Shown here: piece by piece, positions 1 to 8,902 of the stretch
Position numbering within the stretch: the first letter of the stretch is position 1
How the letters are laid out: each line of letters starts with the position of its first letter
Assembly (NCBI GenBank): GCA_900314715.1
Contig: OMWI01000003.1
Location: forward strand, 43,010 to 107,009
Source of the DNA: an uncultured Prevotellaceae bacterium
GTDB lineage: Bacteria; Bacteroidota; Bacteroidia; Bacteroidales; Bacteroidaceae
Direction: 5' to 3'
DNA: 64,000 nt
Translations under genes and position numbers: made by a program
Notes under the pieces: model-generated
Database searches by the model: none
What the model saw: only the letters and a program-made list of their open reading frames with translations
What the model was told of the DNA's origin: nothing

Positions 1-1444
1 TGGAAATGATATGTTTAGACAAGCTAAAGAATAGGTTTGCATCTTGCTCGTATATGGCTGAGGTGAAACTTCCTTGTGGTGGATTTTGCAGAGGATTGTC
101 GCGCAAGATGGTAGCACATGTGTTCATGACTTCCAAAGACTTGCAAAACAAGATTTGTTCAAAGCATAACGCCCCTCGTTTGTGCATCGGAAAATCCACC
201 CAATCCACGAAAATCCAATCGTCAGGTTGGCCTTCCATCAATCCTTCTGAATTCGTTCTGGAAAGGCAATAATCCATCAAGGTTTTCATTTTGGGATAAA
301 TCTCCCTGACGAATTCCACATCTCCTGTATATAAATAGTAATCCTCGATAGACTTAAACCAATAGAAGGTGTAATCCATGATGGTATTTACGTGGGATGT
401 AACGGGATCTTTACCTCTCAATTGCCTTATCGTACGTTTCACACATTCAATGTCAAATCGCAAGTAATAATTCATCAAGTAGCTTTGAATAGCATCTCCG
501 CTCCATATCCATCTATCTCGTTTGATTCCATCCGTAAAGAATTCGCGAGTGGTTAAATCCATCGTGTAAGCACTTACGTCCCATATTCGATTTAATTCAT
601 CGTCATTACAACGGAATGTGCTGCTATGGTTGATGTCGAAAGGAGCATATTCGAAATCCATGCATAGATGGTCGTAGGCAATATTGGTCTCTATGTACAC
701 ATAGCGGAAGGCTTTGCTCCCTTTTGTCTCGTTAGTTGTGGCATTGCCACAACATACTAAACGGTCTAACGTTTCGCAATGGTCTTTGTCTAATGCTTCC
801 TCGGCGCTTTCACCATAATAGATATTGATGATTCCCTCTCCCTTTATACCTTTGAACTTTAAATACCCAAATGTCTCACGTCCAAAATCATAAAGAATAC
901 CATCCTTTTTTTGCTTAGATGAAACGGGTAATTGTTCTTTACGTGGTAATTGGTAATGAGAAGGAGGCGAATCTATGTCATTAAAATGCCAACATGCGGC
1001 GGGTACATATATTCCGCTACCATGCGCTATACCGTTTTCGTCAATCCAAATCTTGTCTTCGTATGTGGTCAACCACGTGTTATCAGTTGTAATGGTTTCG
1101 CCTTGAATATATAGAGAAGGTGGTGAAGATAGATGATGTACTTTGATGTTTATTTGATGTTCGCCTGATGGAATGGTAAAAGCGGATGGCATTCCGAATT
1201 GCAATTTCCCATCAAGCATGAAATTATAATCGCCTTCTGTTGCGATTGTAATGGTTTCTTCTTTCTCTAATTGCACGACTTTGCTAAATACTACCGTTGC
1301 CCAATGGCTGTCTTGTTTCCAGAAAGGCGGAAACATAGCACCTCTTTCCGTACGACGATTATTGAAACGATTACCCAACCATATTTCAAAGTCGCCTGGA
1401 TACCATATCCATGTGGATTGTCGTGATTCAGACATCATCTCCAT
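1..1444 (-). CDS. GH78 alpha-L-rhamnosidase, no signal peptide, 3' end cut by window edge
   Basis: About 481 residues are readable before the window edge. The protein looks like a family GH78 alpha-L-rhamnosidase: an N-terminal beta-sandwich part, then the start of the (alpha/alpha)6 barrel with the family motif DGIKRDRWIWSGD near residue 305, where the Asp/Arg cluster holds the presumed general acid. Three in-frame ATGs lie at 1444, 1438 and 1435; I chose 1444. All overlap the end of the upstream transporter gene, so the two are probably translationally coupled. The N-terminus (MEMMSESRQSTWIWYPGDFE) has no hydrophobic segment, unlike the other glycosidases here, so the enzyme may be cytoplasmic and act on a small rhamnoside imported by the neighbouring MFS porter. 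In B. thetaiotaomicron a GH78 sits beside GH141 and GH127 in the RG-II locus, similar to here. The substrate is inferred; the family call is firm. Confidence 0.85.
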   Translation of the reverse strand, partial: MEMMSESRQSTWIWYPGDFEIWLGNRFNNRRTERGAMFPPFWKQDSHWATVVFSKVVQLEKEETITIATEGDYNFMLDGKLQFGMPSAFTIPSGEHQINIKVHHLSSPPSLYIQGETITTDNTWLTTYEDKIWIDENGIAHGSGIYVPAACWHFNDIDSPPSHYQLPRKEQLPVSSKQKKDGILYDFGRETFGYLKFKGIKGEGIINIYYGESAEEALDKDHCETLDRLVCCGNATTNETKGSKAFRYVYIETNIAYDHLCMDFEYAPFDINHSSTFRCNDDELNRIWDVSAYTMDLTTREFFTDGIKRDRWIWSGDAIQSYLMNYYLRFDIECVKRTIRQLRGKDPVTSHVNTIMDYTFYWFKSIEDYYLYTGDVEFVREIYPKMKTLMDYCLSRTNSEGLMEGQPDDWIFVDWVDFPMHKRGALCFEQILFCKSLEVMNTCATILRDNPLQNPPQGSFTSAIYEQDANLFFSLSKHIIS

Positions 1445-2783
1445 ATCGTTCTCTTGTGATTTCTTCCAATGATTTTCCTCGTGTATTGGGTGCACCTAAC
1501 GTTCCAATAAGTAATGAGGTAACCAACAAGGCAATCATGATGTATGCGGCAATAGTAAATCCTTCTCCATTTTCACCATAGATATAAACGAAACCTAATC
1601 CCCATGCTGCTGACAATCCGCGAACGATAAAGAACATAATTCCTTGAGCGGCGGCTCTATATTTGGCAGGAAAGAGTTCGGAAGCCCATAGCGCGTAAAA
1701 GGATTGTACGGAAATACCGCCTTGCAATCCCCAAAGCAAAGTAAAGATAAGTAATCCCGCTATGCTATTAATTCCGATGGTGATAATCAGCAACCAAGCG
1801 GTAACGGCAAAACTAACACCAAGGAAATAAAGCCATCGTTGATTGACCTTATCGATAATCATGGAATAGACAAAGGTAGTGGCGATGATGATAATCCATT
1901 GTCCTACGCTGAGCATGTTGGCATATTCGTTGGAAAGTCCACCTGCCGTTTCGTAGATATGTTGTTGGAAGAATCCCATCACGGAACTTACCAAATTCCA
2001 TGTGAGATACATACCTGCAAGAAACAGCATCGTGCGAATGTTGATTTTATTGGAGAAGAACGAGGAGAGGGAAGAGGATTGTGTCGTTTGCGTGGATTTC
2101 TCCTTCATCGTTTCCCATTCCTTCGATTCATCCAATCGTCGTTGCAATAACCATGCGATGAAAGCAACGATAAATAACGATGCGAATACGATACGACTGC
2201 TAAATACGTTGAGGGCAGAACCACTAATACCCGTGTGGAAAAGGTTCGCAATTCCTTGAACCCAACCAAACAATAATCCTTCTGTTCCTATACCGCCCGT
2301 TGGTGGAGCCAGCAAAGTTCCTAAGATAAGAATAATCGTTGGTCCGATTCCCCAAGCCATCTGTGAGATACCGATATTACGACCACGGTTGCTTACTTCA
2401 GAACTTTCCGAGATATACGTCCATGATGCAGGAACGCCAACACCTACGGATATACCAGTAACGAGGAATCCCATGAGCAACATCGGGAAGTTGAAGGAAC
2501 ACATGATTAAGGCTACTCCAAACATATAGATAAGCATGTTGTAGGTATAAATCGCCTTTCGTCCATATTTGTCAGCCAAGAATCCACCGATAATGGCACC
2601 AATGGCGGCTCCAAGACAATTGGCACTAATGGCATTCAACCATCCAAGATGTCCTTCCGTTAATCCCAAGTAATCTTTCCAAAGCGTAAGACCACTTGCT
2701 CCAGCAACAATGGCTCCCGCGTCAAGATAATTGGTTAAAGATACTGCTATCGTGCTTTTAAGACTGCTTCTTTGTTTTTTCAT
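1428..2783 (-). CDS. MFS transporter, sugar porter family
   Basis: A 451-residue inner-membrane protein with about twelve hydrophobic segments. Family signatures visible are ADKYGRK in the loop after TM2, the ESSEVSNRGR stretch after TM4, SELFPAKYRAAAQG near TM10 and a C-terminal PNTRGKSLEEI, the counterpart of the PETKG motif of sugar porters (TC 2.A.1.1). It should import a sugar or small glycoside by cation symport. Its 3' end overlaps the start of a signal-less GH78 by 17 nt, and it lies 27 nt downstream of the GH141-like gene, so it belongs to the same transcription unit. The natural guess is uptake of a rhamnose-containing oligosaccharide or a monosaccharide released from RG-II; the substrate cannot be read from the sequence. 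Confidence 0.85.
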   Translation of the reverse strand: MKKQRSSLKSTIAVSLTNYLDAGAIVAGASGLTLWKDYLGLTEGHLGWLNAISANCLGAAIGAIIGGFLADKYGRKAIYTYNMLIYMFGVALIMCSFNFPMLLMGFLVTGISVGVGVPASWTYISESSEVSNRGRNIGISQMAWGIGPTIILILGTLLAPPTGGIGTEGLLFGWVQGIANLFHTGISGSALNVFSSRIVFASLFIVAFIAWLLQRRLDESKEWETMKEKSTQTTQSSSLSSFFSNKINIRTMLFLAGMYLTWNLVSSVMGFFQQHIYETAGGLSNEYANMLSVGQWIIIIATTFVYSMIIDKVNQRWLYFLGVSFAVTAWLLIITIGINSIAGLLIFTLLWGLQGGISVQSFYALWASELFPAKYRAAAQGIMFFIVRGLSAAWGLGFVYIYGENGEGFTIAAYIMIALLVTSLLIGTLGAPNTRGKSLEEITRERYGDDV

Positions 2784-2810
2784 GTTATATAGGTTTGGAG
2801 TGTTTATACT

Positions 2811-4610
2811 TTATGGTAGAATGCCAGCATTGTTTTTAATGCTATCTGAAACCATGGGACCATTGTTTTCCCATGTGTTGCCAGGACCATTGGCATTTTG
2901 GAGAAACTTCTCTGAGGGTGTCCAATTATTACGAACGGTAATGTGCGAAGAACCTTCATCGGTGTATAGATAGAACCAATGATTGGGATCATGTACGTAA
3001 CTTGGGGTGTAGATGTCTCTAACCACATTTCCTTCGATGAAAGTATGTGGTTGAGAACCGAGTGTATAGATGCCCGCCGTATCATACATGTGACGAGCAT
3101 AATGGTGAATCAAATTGTTTTTGATTAAGTTGTTTGACATGGAACACATTTGTCTATTCCATCCCCATCCCAAACTGATGCCTGTATAAGAGACATTGGA
3201 GATTTCGTTATGAATAATCTTGATGTCTCTGACAAAACCAGCGCCAATACCAATACATCCCCAATCTTCATTAGCTACGTCGTCAATACGATTGTTGGAG
3301 ATGGTTAATCCCGTACAGATTTCGCGCACGTCTGATGGAGAATAGGGTAAGTGGGCTTCATGGTTTTCTGTTCCAAATGAACCAGCAAGTATTCCTGTTC
3401 CACCAATATCATTGAATGTACAATGTTCAATTCTTCCTCTTTTGATAAATTGATGATAATCAAGGGCTGTGGAAGCACAATGTTTAAATGTGCAATTCGT
3501 GAAAGAAACATCCGTTGCGGCATTGACAGATACTGCCGATGCAGGTCTTCCCACCCATCCTTGATTGTCTAATTTATGGTCGCCATTGGGACGACTAATT
3601 TGTGGCTTGATTTTATATGCCTCAATCATATACATTCCGGCTTGCAATGGTGCGTGTCCTTGTAAACTCGGGCGCATCCAAGTGGCATATTGAAATGAAA
3701 CACCTTCTATACTTACGTTTTCTACAGGTTGGTCTGCAGTTCCTTCTACCTTTAATAAAGTTTCCAAAGCAGGTGCTTCAACGTCTGCATTTCTCATGTC
3801 TTCGTCTTGGCGAGGCATGTAGTAGAGTTTTTGTTCCTTGGTATCAAGAAACCATTCACCTGGCTTGTCGAGCAATTCCTTAGCGTTGGTTAAATAAAAT
3901 GCTGAATTATGACCGTCTGTCGTTACCATTGGCGAAGGCCACGGGTGCATAAAATGAATGTGACTTTCAGGATTGTGGAAGGTCAAAGCCGCACTATCGC
4001 CCATCATCTTCACTTCCTTGATGCGTAGATTGGCTATACACCACATTTCATGCAACACCATTTCCGCATGATGAGCATGGATAATTTTTTTCACGGATGA
4101 AGATGGAACGTAAATCGTTTCCTTTGATTTATCTACAGATAATATACGAGTCATCTGTTCAAAGTCTTCCACGTCTCTCGCACGAATGGCTTTCTTGCCA
4201 TTCACCCATAGTTGGCGAAATTCCAAAGGTCTTCCATTCCATTTAGGAACATCTGCCACCCACCATTTACCTTGTTTTTTCCAACCTTTAATCTCTACGC
4301 CACCATTCACGATGACATTTCCTTCCCCCACGATTTTAGTGTTATTATCTTCTAGACGAATGATAATGGGTTGTGAAATGCGATAAATGCCAGCGTGAAG
4401 TTTGATGATAGGACGAATATCTTGACCTTGCAATCTCATCAAACGTGCCTTTTGCAAGGCTTGTTCGATAGAGAACTCGCCTGGCTCAACGTCAATAATC
4501 ACGTCTTCCGTAGCTTGTATCGACAAGCAAAAAGACAAAAGGCAAGTGATGGACAATAAGATGCGCCATCTTGTTATTTCAACTATCTTTAATAACCAGC
4601 AGGAATCCAT
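2811..4610 (-). CDS. GH141-like right-handed beta-helix glycosidase
   Basis: A 599-residue secreted protein. The N-terminal hydrophobic stretch RILLSITCLLSFCLSIQA is a likely signal peptide, though it begins about 15 residues after the chosen ATG. From about residue 40 to the end it is a parallel beta-helix protein with many repeated N-N-x-I and N-C-T-F turns (for example TGLTISNNRIDDVANEDWG). Size, order and motifs fit GH141, founded by the RG-II alpha-L-fucosidase BT1002 (established knowledge, recalled). The ATG at 4610 lies inside the last codons of the upstream GH127 gene, a 22-nt overlap that suggests coupled translation. A GH141-GH127 pair next to GH78 mirrors the BT1001-BT1003 order. 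It could instead be another pectin-active beta-helix enzyme; the fold is certain, the family likely. Confidence 0.7.
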   Translation of the reverse strand: MDSCWLLKIVEITRWRILLSITCLLSFCLSIQATEDVIIDVEPGEFSIEQALQKARLMRLQGQDIRPIIKLHAGIYRISQPIIIRLEDNNTKIVGEGNVIVNGGVEIKGWKKQGKWWVADVPKWNGRPLEFRQLWVNGKKAIRARDVEDFEQMTRILSVDKSKETIYVPSSSVKKIIHAHHAEMVLHEMWCIANLRIKEVKMMGDSAALTFHNPESHIHFMHPWPSPMVTTDGHNSAFYLTNAKELLDKPGEWFLDTKEQKLYYMPRQDEDMRNADVEAPALETLLKVEGTADQPVENVSIEGVSFQYATWMRPSLQGHAPLQAGMYMIEAYKIKPQISRPNGDHKLDNQGWVGRPASAVSVNAATDVSFTNCTFKHCASTALDYHQFIKRGRIEHCTFNDIGGTGILAGSFGTENHEAHLPYSPSDVREICTGLTISNNRIDDVANEDWGCIGIGAGFVRDIKIIHNEISNVSYTGISLGWGWNRQMCSMSNNLIKNNLIHHYARHMYDTAGIYTLGSQPHTFIEGNVVRDIYTPSYVHDPNHWFYLYTDEGSSHITVRNNWTPSEKFLQNANGPGNTWENNGPMVSDSIKNNAGILP

Positions 4611-6688
4611 ACGGTCATTTCACTTTTTCCGCGATTTCCCCAAGCGTAATAGGGTATCAGTCGGATGGTTTTACGTTGCTTTTCGGTTGAAGCATCACGA
4701 TAAAGAGTGTTTTTCCATGATGCTTCCGTTCTTACGGCGACCTCACATTCAAGTGCCATGATTCTACTATTGGCAATGGTGGTTTCCACGGGCTTGAATT
4801 GGGTGTTTAATGGAATGATGACATTGTCGATATCTATTCCGTTCAGGTCTTGACTCTCCATGCAATAAACGATAGGACCACGTTGAATAGCCACTTGTCC
4901 GCGCGATTCTTCCACCAATGGATTAGCTTCCATGATGCGCGTCTTCATCTCCATGTTGAACGAGATAATGTCGCCACGTTTCCAAATATCATCGATGATA
5001 ATGTAGCCATGCTCTTCGTTCACGTTGATGACTTGGTCGTTCTTCTTCAATTGGTAATTATCACACCACGATGGTTTGCGCAATTTCAACTTAAATGATT
5101 TCTTTCCTTTCAGTTTGTTGATTTCCAATCTCACTTGTCCATCCCAAGGATAGTCGGTTTGTTGGTTAATGGAAATCTCACCAATTCCGTCAATCTTCGC
5201 ATTCATGGTGTTGCTTCCGTAAAGGTTCACGTATATTTCTTGGTTTCCCAAAGAATAAGCATAGTTTTGCGTTTCGCATAAAGTACGAAGGGTATTGGGA
5301 GGACAACAGAAACAACTAATAAGCTTTGTGCGTTCCTTCGGCCAACGAAGCGTATAGGGCAGTTCGTCGCTCATTCGCAATGGATTGGTATAAAAATACT
5401 TTTCTCCGTCGAGCGAAATACCACTCAAAATACTATTGTAAAAACAGTTTTCGATAATGTCTCCATACTTCCCATCGCCCGTAGCTTGCAACATGCGCCA
5501 ATTAAACAACATGTTTCCGATATTCGCACAAGTCTCATTATGTGCGGTGGAATGCGGAAGTTGATAAGGACGACCATAACTCTGATGAACCTTTTGAATG
5601 TTATCGGGTTTATAGTCAGTTCCATCGGGAGAAGTACCATCATATAAAGCGCCACAAGCACCATTGATGTACATCTTTCTTGTAACAATATCCTCCCAAA
5701 TAGAGGTTAAGTTTTTCATCAATTGTTGTTCTCCATCTTCCAAGAACAAATCTGCCACTCCTGCATAAAGGTAGTTGGCTCTCACGGAGTGTCCCATGGC
5801 GTTGTATTGCTCACGGAAAGGAATACGGTCTTGATTGTCGTCAGTTCCATTCTCTACCATTCCACGAATGTCGATGAATTGCTTAGCCAACTCTAAATAT
5901 TTCGGGTCATTCGTCTCACGATACAACTCGGCAACCGCCATGTAATGAGAAGGACAGATAGCATTGCCAGCCAATTCTTCGGGAGCATTCTTGCAGAAGT
6001 TATAGAGGAAATCACCTGCCTTGATAGCGGCATTAAAGAGCGTTGTCTTTCCCGTTGCTCGTTTGTGAATGATACCTGCCGTAATCAAATGACCTAAATT
6101 ATAGGTTTCAAAATTCAGTCGATTGCCAAAGGCAGAATCATTCTTCGTGCCAACAGCGGTTCCTATTACCGTATTGTCGGCATCTTTTGCCGATGCTTGT
6201 TTCCGTTTATTGATTTCCGCAATGATAACGGGCGTGTGAATATAACCATCTTCCCGTTGTGCTTTCACCACACAACCAATAAACCTATCCATGATTTTAT
6301 CCAACTCAGGATTTTTATTGATGGCATAAACGGCAGCTACGGCTTCCAACCATTTATACATATCGCCATCATGGAAGGGAGGACCATGATGTTCACCTTC
6401 TATCTCGCCAGAGGCAATGAGAAAGTTGTTGAAACCCTTTCCTTCCTTTGTTTGCCACGTCTCCCACATACTTTGAAGGGATGTGTTACTAAACACGGAG
6501 AATCTTTCACCCCAAAAACCACCATTCCAATTCACCGCATTGATGGGAGTACTGGTCATGATGGCATATTTGCTTTGATGGGTATCGGTGATTCCGCTTA
6601 CTTGTTGCGCCCTAACGGGTGTGTAACTCCACCATATCAATAGCATGGAGCATATCAATAGAGTCTTAAGTCTTATTGTTCCAGTCAT
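4589..6688 (-). CDS. GH127 family glycosidase (beta-L-arabinofuranosidase or aceric acid hydrolase)
   Basis: A 699-residue protein with a signal peptide (LLICSMLLIWWSYTPVRAQ) and the (alpha/alpha)6 barrel of GH127. The zinc-thiolate catalytic centre is visible: Glu and Cys in HNETCANIGNM near residue 384 and the CC pair in SCFCCPPNTLR near residue 461, one Cys of which is the nucleophile in characterised members. Family members act as beta-L-arabinofuranosidases; in the RG-II locus of B. thetaiotaomicron BT1003 (GH127) removes aceric acid and is next to the GH141 fucosidase, so this gene's place directly upstream of a GH141-like gene makes aceric acid hydrolase the better guess. It is followed by a 22-nt overlap with that gene and preceded by a 21-nt gap from the TIM-barrel/DUF3826 gene, so all three are probably co-transcribed. 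Confidence 0.85.
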   Translation of the reverse strand: MTGTIRLKTLLICSMLLIWWSYTPVRAQQVSGITDTHQSKYAIMTSTPINAVNWNGGFWGERFSVFSNTSLQSMWETWQTKEGKGFNNFLIASGEIEGEHHGPPFHDGDMYKWLEAVAAVYAINKNPELDKIMDRFIGCVVKAQREDGYIHTPVIIAEINKRKQASAKDADNTVIGTAVGTKNDSAFGNRLNFETYNLGHLITAGIIHKRATGKTTLFNAAIKAGDFLYNFCKNAPEELAGNAICPSHYMAVAELYRETNDPKYLELAKQFIDIRGMVENGTDDNQDRIPFREQYNAMGHSVRANYLYAGVADLFLEDGEQQLMKNLTSIWEDIVTRKMYINGACGALYDGTSPDGTDYKPDNIQKVHQSYGRPYQLPHSTAHNETCANIGNMLFNWRMLQATGDGKYGDIIENCFYNSILSGISLDGEKYFYTNPLRMSDELPYTLRWPKERTKLISCFCCPPNTLRTLCETQNYAYSLGNQEIYVNLYGSNTMNAKIDGIGEISINQQTDYPWDGQVRLEINKLKGKKSFKLKLRKPSWCDNYQLKKNDQVINVNEEHGYIIIDDIWKRGDIISFNMEMKTRIMEANPLVEESRGQVAIQRGPIVYCMESQDLNGIDIDNVIIPLNTQFKPVETTIANSRIMALECEVAVRTEASWKNTLYRDASTEKQRKTIRLIPYYAWGNRGKSEMTVWIPAGY

Positions 6689-6709
6689 ATAGTCGTTGCA
6701 TTAGGTTGT

Positions 6710-8167
6710 TTATAATTTACCACCTCTGGCTTTCACTCTCTCATACCAATCTTCACGTTCCTTGTTCAAGTCGTACCCTTGCTTGGAGAGATAATTGTTG
6801 ATTCGTCCCTTGTATTTGCCGAATACCTCGTGCTTTTTCTTCGAGCTTTCTGCGTCTATGGCGAGTTCTCGGGCTTCCTTCAACCATGTCAGGATTTGTG
6901 CTTTCTCCTCGTTTTTCAACGTAGGAATCATGTCGCATTGCGCGTCGTAGGTCACTTTCACCACATTATACGTCATTACATCTTTCACGGTTTCTATCTC
7001 GTTAGGCTTCAAGTACTTTGATAAATCAGCGTCGAAACCGAAGTGAGAGCGATAGAGTTTGGAATCGCATGTTGCTTCTGCTAATTTCTTGTCGCTTTTC
7101 TTGATGGAATCGCGCTCGGCATAGATGTCGTTCAACTTAAAATACCTATTGGCTATGATATTCACTACGTTTTGTCCCATCGGTGTCCACGTGATTCCTA
7201 ATTCATCTGTGGCTTTCTGAGCACGACCAATGATGGTGTTCACGTAATCCTTTTCCCTTCCTAAGCTATCGAGAGCAACGTCTGGAGTGGGATAGGAGTT
7301 GAATATTTCCTTCAAATAACGCACGTTGTTACCATAGTTCATCTTCACGTTTCTGACCATACTCACGTCGCGACTTCGTTCTACAAACAACCAACCGCTC
7401 CAACCCATCTCGTCTAACGTTTGTTTGATAGCAGGCATGTTGATGGTAGAATCGTTGCGCAACCAAACCTTATCGGTATTGGAAGCATGAATGGCGCAGA
7501 TGTTCTTGGCTCCTAACCGTTTCAAGTCCTTACAGATGTCCCAACCATTCTCCACGATGGTTTGGAATTTATAGAAAATACCGATGCCTTCACTCTTGAT
7601 TTCCTTGAGAAGTTTGAGGTTGCCTTTCGCATCAAATGGGGTGTCTATACCTACCTTCTTTCCTCTCGCTTTCGCCATTTCGCCAATATCGTGCAAGCGC
7701 TTTGCGATGATGGTTCGCTTTGCCTTATCGGTGCTCCAATCGTTTCCACTACCGCCAAGAGGCAAGAAAGCAACCGTCGTCTGTCCCATCTTGTCCATCG
7801 TGTCGAAACAATCTTCAGCCAATGCCATGTAGGTATCTTTCTTACTCAGGTCTTGTGCATAAAATCCACTCATGGCAACAGCACCCACCTTGATGCCTAA
7901 ACTATCTGCCGTGCGCTTGAAAATGGCTGCTTCCTTCGGGTCGCGAATCTTGTTGTCGAACATTTCTCGAGTTCCCAATGAACCCATATCCATCTCAATG
8001 CCGTCACATCCCAATTGTTTAGCCAATTCAAATTCACCCAACTTCTGGCGTTTAAGCACCATCCAATCGCATACACCTACTTGATAACGCTCTTGCGCTA
8101 TCATTGCATCTGGCATAAACATGCAAAATGCAAACAACGAAATTATAAATAAGCGAATCTTTTCCAT
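6710..8167 (-). CDS. Secreted AP-endonuclease-2-type TIM barrel fused to DUF3826-like domain
   Basis: A 485-residue protein with a signal peptide (LFIISLFAFCMFMPDAMIAQ). Residues about 28-300 resemble the xylose-isomerase-like / AP endonuclease 2 TIM barrel usually labelled sugar phosphate isomerase/epimerase; possible metal ligands are the Asp in VGIDTPFD, His in CAIHASNTD and Glu in LFVERSRD. The C-terminal 190 residues (IIGRAQKATDELGITW onward) resemble DUF3826, a Bacteroidetes domain of unknown function. A phosphate-sugar isomerase makes no sense in the periplasm, so the enzyme more likely acts on a free or oxidised sugar or glycoside; periplasmic members of this fold include beta-eliminating enzymes for 3-keto-glycosides. 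It is the first gene of the minus-strand run 8167-1. The reaction is unknown. Confidence 0.65.
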   Translation of the reverse strand: MEKIRLFIISLFAFCMFMPDAMIAQERYQVGVCDWMVLKRQKLGEFELAKQLGCDGIEMDMGSLGTREMFDNKIRDPKEAAIFKRTADSLGIKVGAVAMSGFYAQDLSKKDTYMALAEDCFDTMDKMGQTTVAFLPLGGSGNDWSTDKAKRTIIAKRLHDIGEMAKARGKKVGIDTPFDAKGNLKLLKEIKSEGIGIFYKFQTIVENGWDICKDLKRLGAKNICAIHASNTDKVWLRNDSTINMPAIKQTLDEMGWSGWLFVERSRDVSMVRNVKMNYGNNVRYLKEIFNSYPTPDVALDSLGREKDYVNTIIGRAQKATDELGITWTPMGQNVVNIIANRYFKLNDIYAERDSIKKSDKKLAEATCDSKLYRSHFGFDADLSKYLKPNEIETVKDVMTYNVVKVTYDAQCDMIPTLKNEEKAQILTWLKEARELAIDAESSKKKHEVFGKYKGRINNYLSKQGYDLNKEREDWYERVKARGGKL

Positions 8168-8185
8168 ACGTCATAAAGACGTATG
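8165..8185 (-). promoter_or_regulatory. Hairpin covering the start codon of the TIM-barrel/DUF3826 gene
   Basis: On the plus strand CATACGTC, ATAAA, GACGTATG forms a perfect 8-bp stem with a 5-nt loop. In the transcript the downstream arm contains the AUG of the gene starting at 8167, so folding would hide the start codon. It may be a translational control hairpin or a dyad operator; no partner is known. Confidence 0.45.
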
Positions 8186-8395
8186 AAGTTGCCTTTTGTA
8201 CTTATTTAATTTTAGCAAGTTTTTCTTATTCTTCAAGGAAGTTAGGATTATGTATTTGACGAATTAAAATATGTCAAGAAAAAGTATAAAAAGTGGCTCT
8301 CTACACGGCGATATTCTCAACCAACCTTTACTTTGGTCGAAAAAAACTCATTTTTCGTGCTTTTTGAAAAGTATTGATATTCAGTTTGTTATGAA

Positions 8396-8527
8396 AGAAC
8401 GCATCGTTTAGACTTCACAAATCAATGGTTTCTTGCTTATAAACGAGTCGTTTGTAACCTCTAAATGCATCGTTTATGAAGCGTAAACATATCATTTGTA
8501 GAGCATAAACATATCATTTATGAAGTT
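8396..8527. repeat. 22-nt-period imperfect tandem array A
   Basis: Six units of exactly 22 nt start at 8396, 8418, 8440, 8462, 8484 and 8506. The best-conserved part is AAACATATCATTT or AACGCATCGTTT at the start of each unit; arms AAA...TTT give each unit a weak dyad. The last two units are nearly identical over their first 15 bases and the outer ones are degenerate. The array lies in a 504-base gene-free stretch (8168-8671), about 230 nt upstream of the minus-strand operon starting at 8167. Three other intergenic regions carry arrays with the same period but different unit sequences. Apart from the array and the start-codon hairpin I see only AT-rich sequence here. Confidence 0.75.
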
Positions 8528-8671
8528 AAAGAAGCCTTTCGGTGAGATTCATCAGCATTTTTAGCGATAAATAACGCATTGTTGAGCGTGTGTAAACGCT
8601 GGAACGAAGATTTTTGTGGACAGTTTTTTGTCGTGGAAATTCTTAGTTATTTCGTGTTGGAAGATTTTCCT

Positions 8672-8821
8672 TTATGACTTATTTGGCAAGGCTTGTTGGA
8701 TGCTACGCATAATACGCAACTTCAACTCTTCTTTTTCTTGAAAGGAAAGTTGTTGTATCTTGCAAACGTAATCCATCGTTGCAACGTGTAAGAATTTAGA
8801 GTCGTTGCTTGTCTTTGCCAT
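8672..8821 (-). CDS. Possible 49-residue small protein
   Basis: An ATG-started reading frame of 49 codons (begins MAKTSNDSKFLHVATMDYV, ends QQALPNKS). It is hydrophilic and probably helical (IQQLSFQEKEELKLRIMRSI), without signal peptide or membrane segment. It lies 81 nt downstream of the ECF sigma gene on the same strand. I recognise no family. The amphipathic helix and orderly composition argue for a real gene, perhaps a small regulator linked to the sigma factor, but length alone is not convincing. Confidence 0.4.
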   Translation of the reverse strand: MAKTSNDSKFLHVATMDYVCKIQQLSFQEKEELKLRIMRSIQQALPNKS

Positions 8822-8902
8822 CTTTATATTTTATCATAAAGACAACAAAAATCGTATATTGTACCCAATGAGAAGGAATGAATTTGCTATAAATATAGAA
8901 AA

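Noticed and set aside
8240-8260. E. coli-type TTGACA-17-TACATAAT promoter upstream of the gene at 8167
   Set aside because: The Bacteroidetes primary sigma factor does not use this consensus, so the match is probably chance.
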